DNA from: a virus | Direction: 5' to 3' (one strand) | Virus record (IMG/VR): IMGVR_UViG_3300043466_002696 | Span: 1 to 36,181 of that record | DNA length: 36,181 nt | Shown: one piece after another, positions 32,181 to 36,181 of the stretch | How the letters are laid out: each line of letters opens with the position of its first letter | How positions within the stretch are numbered: position 1 is the stretch's first letter | Translations under genes and position numbers: made by a program | The notes under the pieces: model-generated | The model's input: the letters and a program-made list of their open reading frames with translations, nothing else | Databases searched by the model: none | What the model was told of the DNA's origin: nothing

Positions 32181-32755
32181 CGTATGTTATTTATCGTTTC
32201 GATTTCTTTAGTTAAGGTTTGTTCTATGAAGTTGTTTATATCTTCTGCTACCGCTTCGAAAATGTCAGCACCTTCAGCTAATAAATCAGGAGGTAAGTTA
32301 TTTGGAAAGTCATCGAAGTATTGTTCCAGGTCACTGATACCAGCATCATATATATTTGTTGGTCTCACTCCATATCTAAATATATTTGTTTGGATAGCCC
32401 AAGCAAGATTTGTTGTAGACATGAATCTACCCTTCTTGTCTCTACCTTTTAATCCCCTGATTTTTATCCATTCAATTAAAGCTGATAACGGAACTCTTTT
32501 GACACCTGCTCTTCTACCAAAATTTACGTTATTAAAATAATCTGCATATTGAATAAGAGCTATTGGTTCTCCATTTGGACCTATCTCAATACTACCACTG
32601 AGTGAATTGTATAATTGTCCTGAAGCATACTTATTACCCACTCCTTTTGCTTCAGGATTTCCATAGGGATAATCCTTTGCAAGAAGTCTCTCTTTTATCT
32701 TTGCGATAAAGAGATTCATCAGTAATTGTAGTGCTCTCTCAGTTAATTGATACAT
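32177..32755 (-). CDS. gp10-like head-tail / tail completion protein
   Basis: A 192-aa protein. It starts with an amphipathic helix (ALQLLMNLFIAKIKERLLAK), then SGQLYNSLSGSIEIGPNGEP and ALIQYADYFNNVNFGRRAGV. A VPLSALIEWIKIRGLKGRDK helix and WAIQTNIFRYGVRPTNIYDA follow. The 'a.Y...v..Gr......p...l..Wi..rgl' pattern and the 'R.tni.d' end resemble HK97 gp10-like tail-completion or minor virion proteins. Its place among tail genes agrees. The exact ring position in the virion is not known. Confidence 0.62.
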   Translation of the reverse strand: MYQLTERALQLLMNLFIAKIKERLLAKDYPYGNPEAKGVGNKYASGQLYNSLSGSIEIGPNGEPIALIQYADYFNNVNFGRRAGVKRVPLSALIEWIKIRGLKGRDKKGRFMSTTNLAWAIQTNIFRYGVRPTNIYDAGISDLEQYFDDFPNNLPPDLLAEGADIFEAVAEDINNFIEQTLTKEIETINNIR

Positions 32756-32756
32756 G

Positions 32757-33557
32757 TTATTTGATTACATTTAATCCGAAACCTGGCAAACCAGTTCCTG
32801 TTGTTGTGCTTTGATTCGTTTGAATATCAGAATTACTATATGATGATTGAACTGGTAGTGTATTGATTATATAAGTTCCTTGTGGTAACATACCAATTCT
32901 TGAACCGTTGTTTAGATTTGTGCCAGTTGTATTTAAATAATAACCCAATGTTTCGGGAAAGGATTGGTTTCTCGCAGATATAGAAGGTGCAGTATATCTT
33001 ACCGTTGGGGTAACACCCCCATTAGATACATAAAATGCGAATACATAAAATCCTCCACCCGTTCCACTGAATGATAGTGTTGAAGGTAACACAGTTGTTT
33101 TTACTCCCGTAGAACCAGCACTTGTTAATGTTATACCACTCATGATTAAATCTTTTGGGGCAATACCAATATTAGGAACTAATTGTAATGAATAGAAAAA
33201 TCCTGTAACAACATCACTTGTTGATGTAAGTGTTCCTAAGTTATAAGTTATAGCACTATAAGATGCAACACCATTATCATAGAATACATTATATTGTAAT
33301 CTATTCTGAGAGTTTACGGACATTGCAGTTCCGACTCCTCCTTGAAAACCATTACCCATAAAATCAGGTAATAAATTCATGTTGAAATTTAATACATTTG
33401 GTGCTGTAAAGAAGTTGGTTGCAATTCTTGCTCCTGTATTATTACCAAGTCCATCTTGGATTGGTTGAAGAGTTGATGTAATACCATTTGTTGAATCTTG
33501 TAAATTCAATAATCCATCGTAGGTATTTTGTATTTGTTGTCCCGTTAAATTAGACAT
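32757..33557 (-). CDS. Virion protein with fibre-like N-terminus, 266 aa
   Basis: It starts NLTGQQIQNTYDGLLNLQDS, with TLQPIQDGLGNNTGARIATN: an N-terminal motif that recurs in phage tail-fibre and neck-fibre proteins of Bacteroidota phages. The rest is beta-rich and Gly/Ser/Thr/Asn-rich (FNMNLLPDFMGNGFQGGVGT; GFYVFAFYVSNGG), without Thr-Pro linkers. It lies between the 860-aa adhesin gene and the gp10-like gene. A small fibre or decoration protein is likely. Confidence 0.65.
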   Translation of the reverse strand: MSNLTGQQIQNTYDGLLNLQDSTNGITSTLQPIQDGLGNNTGARIATNFFTAPNVLNFNMNLLPDFMGNGFQGGVGTAMSVNSQNRLQYNVFYDNGVASYSAITYNLGTLTSTSDVVTGFFYSLQLVPNIGIAPKDLIMSGITLTSAGSTGVKTTVLPSTLSFSGTGGGFYVFAFYVSNGGVTPTVRYTAPSISARNQSFPETLGYYLNTTGTNLNNGSRIGMLPQGTYIINTLPVQSSYSNSDIQTNQSTTTGTGLPGFGLNVIK

Positions 33558-33567
33558 ATATTTTTAT

Positions 33568-33642
33568 TTTAAGTTTTTATTTATATTGTATTCCACAATC
33601 CTGTTTCACTATCCCAATTTGTTGAGTTGGTATTCCATAGTT
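33568..33642. repeat. Exact 75-bp repeat, copy 2 (other copy 1-75)
   Basis: This is the 3' end of the 860-aa gene plus spacer, identical to the first 75 bases of the window. Confidence 0.95.
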
Positions 33643-36163
33643 TACCACCTCCTCCACCACTCGGAGTTACGGTTTGAGTTGGAGTTGGTGTTGGTGATGG
33701 ACAAGGTCCAATTGCAATTGCAGACCCAGCACCATCATAAGTGAATGTCCCAAACTTACCACATAATTCTGTTGTATCTGAACCTGGTAAGAAAATAGTT
33801 CCTGGTGTTCCATCACAGTTTATCCAATAAAAATTAGAACCAAAACCACCTGCACCCAAAGAATATAAAGAACATTCTCCACTTGTCTCTGAAGGTGTTT
33901 GTGTTGGTGTTAATGTAGGAGTAATCGATGGGGTATTTGTTACCGTTGGTGTTGGAGTTACACTACTTGTTGGAGTTTGTGTAGGAGTCTCTGTAACTGT
34001 TGTTGTAATTGTTGGAGTTTGTGTAGGTGTATCTGTAACCGTTGGTGTAGGTGTCTCTGTTGGTGTTTCTGTAACCGTAGGAGTTACCGTTGGTGTTTGT
34101 GTTGGGGTTTCAGTTACGGTTGGAGTTGGAGTCTCAGATGATGTTGGAGTTATTGTTGTTGTAACCGTAGGTGTTATTGTTGGAGTGATTGAAGGTGTTG
34201 GTGTGATGAATGATTCAAATGCTGCATCACATCTATCAACAGGAGTCATTACTTCAATCTTTAAAGTTGCAGACCAACCTCCTACATAATCAGCATATTT
34301 TTCTAAGAACGGAGAACACACAATTGGATTATTCAAATAATAATCTTTATTAAAATTACCTAATGCATCTGTAACTGATAATCTAAACTGACTTATGATA
34401 TCATCTAATATTTGGTTTGTATCTGATAACACATCGGTTTGATTTGATAAATCTTCTTCAAGAATATCCATTACAATAACCAAAAATTCATAATTGGTAT
34501 ATTGCATGTTCTGACTAACATTTTGAGGAACAACATATAACAATGGATATACTGGACTATTATCGTTTATATTCTCAGACTTTAATACTGATTCAATATA
34601 GTATGCAAGGTCTTGTAATTGTCCAAACCCAAATGAGTTTAATTGTTTGTGATGGTCAGATAACAATAAGAAATCATCATGGAATGTTTTGAAGTTAATC
34701 CACTCATGCATGATTGGTGTTCCAGTAAAAGTATTATATGCTGCAGCACAACGATTTAATGGTGTCATTGTTTTAATCTTCAACTCACAGTTCCAACCAT
34801 TCGTTAGGTCCTGTTTCTTTTCCATAAACGGAATAAGAGTTAAAGTTTCATCTACAAAATACTTATCGTAGAAGTTTCCAAATTCGGCGGTTGTTGAATA
34901 TCTATATTGACTAATTACATCTTGTAATATTTGTAGTGTGTCAGATAAGGTGTCAACTTGATTATCTAAATCTCTTTCAACAATATCCATCATAAGACAA
35001 TTGAAATTCCATGTCTTGTAATGTAGTTCATTCACAATCTTTGATGGGACAACATAGAACAATGGATATACTGGACTGTTGTATTCAGGGTTTGTTCCCT
35101 TCAATATTTGTTCGGTCCAATAAGATATTTGGTCAACATTACCAAGTCCAAATGAATTGATTTGTTTGTGTTTACTCGCCATGAGGTTGAAGTCATTCGC
35201 AAGTGTTCTGAAATTGATTTCTTTTGGTGTCTCAGATGGTGTTGGTTGTGGAACTGGTGATGAAGTATTGGTTGGAGTTATTGACGGAGTATTTGTTATT
35301 GTGGGAGTGACAGTTGGAGTCTGTGTATTTGTTGGGGTAACAGTGGGAGTTTGTGTATTGGTAGGTGTTTGAGTGGGTGTATCTGTTATCGTTGGAGTTG
35401 GGGTCGGTGTAATATTCGGTGCATCATATCTGTCAATTAGATAATCGAACATTTCAGTTAGTTCTGTTGAATTTAACTTTTTGTTAAACCAAAATTGTTC
35501 TGCCATGTTCCCTCTAAAATTGCTAGAAACAACAATACCAGGATTTAATACTGGTGGAACAGATGTGAATGTTGTTGAGTTGGAATTAACTAATGTATCG
35601 TTAATCCATAATTCAATCCTATATAATGGTCCATCTTGATAACATCTGAATGCTTGGTTAATCCAAGTATTTGCACTCAGAGTTTGACTCATGTTTAAGA
35701 ATCCACTTGAGGTATTAGGGTCTGCCCAAACATTGTATTCTATTGTTGACCCTTGTATCTTATTTTGAAACCATCTATATGGGACTGTTGTTCCATTATA
35801 CAATAAACCATTGATACCACCACCCGCATCAGAAGAACAAATAACATCATCGGATGCTGACCCTGTGAAAATATATCTTGAAAAAACTGTGAAATCAGAA
35901 GTTCCTGAATATTGACCATTCAGTGATGACATCAAGGAAACTCCACCATTTGGAGAAAAAATAGTTCCTCCACTAAAGTTCGGTGTTGTTGCAGAATAAA
36001 TTCCATTTTGGAAACCAACTCTACTTGATGGGTCTGTTTGGAAATATGTTGTTGCATTTAGTCCATCAATTACACTCAATATTTGATTTCCTGATAAATT
36101 CAGAAATGCTGGATTACTGTATTGATTCCACCATGTTAAACCTGATATACTAATTGGGGTCAT
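33581..36163 (-). CDS. Giant tail/adhesin protein, paralogue of the 806-aa protein, with extra Cys module
   Basis: An 860-aa protein with the same plan as the gene at 14-2434: LamG-like domain (~1-247), Thr-Pro linker (~248-309), two ~165-aa domains (~312-480 and ~485-652), Thr-Pro linker (~653-756), then an inserted Cys module (CSLYSLGAGGFGSNFYWINC... CPSP, ~757-815), and the same C-terminal LWNTNSTNWDSETGLWNT tag. The first copy of the domain resembles the first copy in the paralogue more than its own second copy, and likewise for the second. Domain duplication therefore came before gene duplication. Interior DNA is strongly diverged while the two ends are identical (repeats at 33568-33642 and 36127-36181). 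Function as a host-binding tail appendage is inferred. Confidence 0.85.
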   Translation of the reverse strand: MTPISISGLTWWNQYSNPAFLNLSGNQILSVIDGLNATTYFQTDPSSRVGFQNGIYSATTPNFSGGTIFSPNGGVSLMSSLNGQYSGTSDFTVFSRYIFTGSASDDVICSSDAGGGINGLLYNGTTVPYRWFQNKIQGSTIEYNVWADPNTSSGFLNMSQTLSANTWINQAFRCYQDGPLYRIELWINDTLVNSNSTTFTSVPPVLNPGIVVSSNFRGNMAEQFWFNKKLNSTELTEMFDYLIDRYDAPNITPTPTPTITDTPTQTPTNTQTPTVTPTNTQTPTVTPTITNTPSITPTNTSSPVPQPTPSETPKEINFRTLANDFNLMASKHKQINSFGLGNVDQISYWTEQILKGTNPEYNSPVYPLFYVVPSKIVNELHYKTWNFNCLMMDIVERDLDNQVDTLSDTLQILQDVISQYRYSTTAEFGNFYDKYFVDETLTLIPFMEKKQDLTNGWNCELKIKTMTPLNRCAAAYNTFTGTPIMHEWINFKTFHDDFLLLSDHHKQLNSFGFGQLQDLAYYIESVLKSENINDNSPVYPLLYVVPQNVSQNMQYTNYEFLVIVMDILEEDLSNQTDVLSDTNQILDDIISQFRLSVTDALGNFNKDYYLNNPIVCSPFLEKYADYVGGWSATLKIEVMTPVDRCDAAFESFITPTPSITPTITPTVTTTITPTSSETPTPTVTETPTQTPTVTPTVTETPTETPTPTVTDTPTQTPTITTTVTETPTQTPTSSVTPTPTVTNTPSITPTLTPTQTPSETSGECSLYSLGAGGFGSNFYWINCDGTPGTIFLPGSDTTELCGKFGTFTYDGAGSAIAIGPCPSPTPTPTQTVTPSGGGGGKLWNTNSTNWDSETGLWNTI
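33890..34205 (-). repeat. Thr-Pro repeat tract in the 860-aa gene (second linker)
   Basis: T-P-T-x codon repeats. Bases 34077-34129 match 189-241 exactly, and 34050-34087 match 294-331 exactly. Confidence 0.9.
35235..35420 (-). repeat. Thr-Pro repeat tract in the 860-aa gene (first linker)
   Basis: T-P-T-x codon repeats between the LamG-like domain and the first ~165-aa domain. Confidence 0.9.
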
Positions 36164-36181
36164 TATCTATTTTTAATTTTG
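36127..36181. repeat. Exact 55-bp repeat, copy 2, at the window end
   Basis: It covers the start region of the 860-aa gene and 18 bases upstream, which still spell the SKIKNR-stop tail of the gene at 2434-3182. It ends exactly at the last base of the window. Confidence 0.95.

Overview
This window looks like the genome, or nearly all of it, of a tailed double-stranded DNA bacteriophage of an AT-rich host in the phylum Bacteroidota, probably a flavobacterium-like aquatic host. Two things point there. The small-gene region carries a repeated promoter of the form TTTG-N18-20-TAnnTTTG, the primary-sigma consensus of Bacteroidota. Start codons are preceded by A-rich stretches rather than Shine-Dalgarno sequences. 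All but one of the genes lie on the minus strand, so transcription runs from high to low coordinates.

Layout in transcription order. (1) A regulatory region at 7.8-8.5 kb holds divergent promoters, a palindrome and a structured leader. (2) Leftward from it come a small DNA-binding protein, a sigma-factor-like protein, a terminase small-subunit candidate, a very small basic protein, a DNA methyltransferase, two small proteins, the terminase large subunit and a gene with a frameshift at a run of ten T. (3) Next are two paralogous giant lectin/linker tail proteins, one at each end of the window (14-2434 and 33581-36163). They become direct neighbours if the window is a circle. (4) From 33.5 down to 12.2 kb follow the tail and head genes: gp10-like protein, tail proteins, tape measure, head morphogenesis protein, protease, scaffold, major capsid, tube-like protein, portal, neck and a Cys-rich virion protein. 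This block ends at strong terminators near 12.0 kb. (5) A separate leftward cluster of small genes (8.87-11.94 kb) has many promoters of its own and encodes mostly unknown proteins plus one lipoprotein; it is probably early or host-interaction functions. (6) One zinc-ribbon protein at 8.47-8.82 kb is on the plus strand.

The most unusual feature is the tail. Six virion proteins share long Thr-Pro-rich linkers (mucin-like T-P-T-x repeats) that join LamG/lectin-like domains, small Cys modules and a roughly 165-residue domain present four times in two tandem paralogues. These paralogues have diverged strongly inside but keep exact 55-bp and 75-bp DNA identity at their two ends. Those repeats also coincide exactly with the window ends, so they bear both on how the phage diversifies its adhesins and on whether the assembly is correctly closed.

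I recognise no integrase, DNA polymerase, helicase, primase or endolysin. Functional names for the smaller genes are given only where motifs support them.
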